Positions 48,381 through 48,481 of a stretch of 48,481 nucleotides of DNA are shown here, piece after piece. The translations under genes and the position numbers were made by a program. The DNA is taken from positions 1 through 48,481 of the forward strand of contig DALTWF010000010.1 in assembly GCA_029987235.1 (NCBI GenBank). Reading direction: 5' to 3'. The stretch is from Methanocorpusculum sp. Its GTDB lineage: Archaea; Halobacteriota; Methanomicrobia; Methanomicrobiales; Methanocorpusculaceae. The notes below the pieces were generated by a model. That model ran no database searches. It had not been told where the DNA came from and saw only the letters and a list, made by a program, of their open reading frames with translations. How positions within the stretch are numbered: position 1 is the stretch's first letter; each line of letters opens with the position of its first letter.

Positions 48381-48430
48381 AAGGATTACCTCTTACTCTC
48401 ATGGAGTCCTGCGACTCTGCTGATGAGTGC

Positions 48431-48441
48431 TATATAATTTA
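48431..48441 (-). promoter_or_regulatory. Likely TATA box of the lsm-rpl37e-purF operon
   Basis: On the minus strand TAAATTATATA is centred about 56 bp before the lsm ATG, which predicts a leader of roughly 25-30 nt holding the GAGGT ribosome site. Confidence 0.5.
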
Positions 48442-48481
48442 GTTATAATAGAACATAAAGATATCGTGTCAGAGACGGAAG

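Overview
The window reads as a chromosomal segment of a class II methanogen of the order Methanomicrobiales, most like Methanocorpusculum. The evidence is a methenyl-tetrahydromethanopterin cyclohydrolase, Sep-tRNA:Cys-tRNA synthase, archaeal Orc1/Cdc6, L10e, L37e and Lsm proteins, the archaeal (isopentenyl phosphate kinase) mevalonate route, PEGA and DUF3821-type surface proteins, and many leaderless or short-leader starts behind TATA boxes. Genes are densely packed, with many ATGA overlaps. I see no rRNA, insertion sequence, prophage or CRISPR array, and no gene-free stretch longer than about 300 bases.

Layout. 1-2.3 kb: flap endonuclease, a small coiled-coil membrane protein and a presenilin-type protease. 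2.3-5.3 kb: a three-gene metal-chelate ABC importer. 5.5-8.2 kb: an acyl-CoA synthetase and two small lipoproteins. 8.2-11.4 kb: FeoB, a DtxR/FeoA regulator and a Cas4-like protein. 11.4-12.9 kb: a DUF3467 protein, tRNA-Thr and a DUF3821-like surface protein. 13-18.8 kb: a giant surface protein joining a catalytically dead subtilase to an apparently intact S15 peptidase. 19-20.3 kb: a TIGR00300 (ornithine cyclodeaminase-like) enzyme. 20.4-23.7 kb: an overlapping cassette of a 59-residue protein, SepCysS, a radical SAM/SPASM enzyme and a TauE-type exporter. 23.7-26.4 kb: two PEGA-repeat surface proteins. 26.5-28.2 kb: queD-queE-queC for preQ0/archaeosine. 28.2-29.7 kb: a small membrane protein, a DUF357 protein and dph5. 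29.9-32.8 kb: a nitrate/sulfonate-type ABC importer whose binding protein looks circularly permuted. 32.8-35.2 kb: L10e, a Fic-like protein without the catalytic motif, and cupin phosphoglucose isomerase. 35.2-41.8 kb: one leftward isoprenoid/RNase J operon (Memo, mevalonate kinase, isopentenyl phosphate kinase, type 2 IDI, RNase J, prenyl synthase, YgjP-like peptidase). 41.9-48.4 kb: small membrane protein, tRNA-Val, YdeI-like protein, mch, cdc6 with a zinc-ribbon partner, YcxB-like protein, an unusual purF, L37e and Lsm.

How genes work together. Fe/metal uptake (ABC importer, FeoB and its DtxR/FeoA regulator) fits the high iron demand of a methanogen. QueDEC, Dph5, SepCysS, L10e, L37e and the tRNAs serve translation. 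The mevalonate cluster supplies archaeal lipids. Five exported proteins share a similar proline/glycine plus transmembrane plus Arg-Arg C-terminal tail.

The most notable observations are several folds whose catalytic residues have been replaced: the PurF glutaminase domain, the subtilase domain, the Fic motif and the Cas4-type ExK motif. The others are the circularly permuted binding protein and the SepCysS-radical SAM-TauE cassette with its tiny first gene. Family comparisons are from memory, since no database search was possible.
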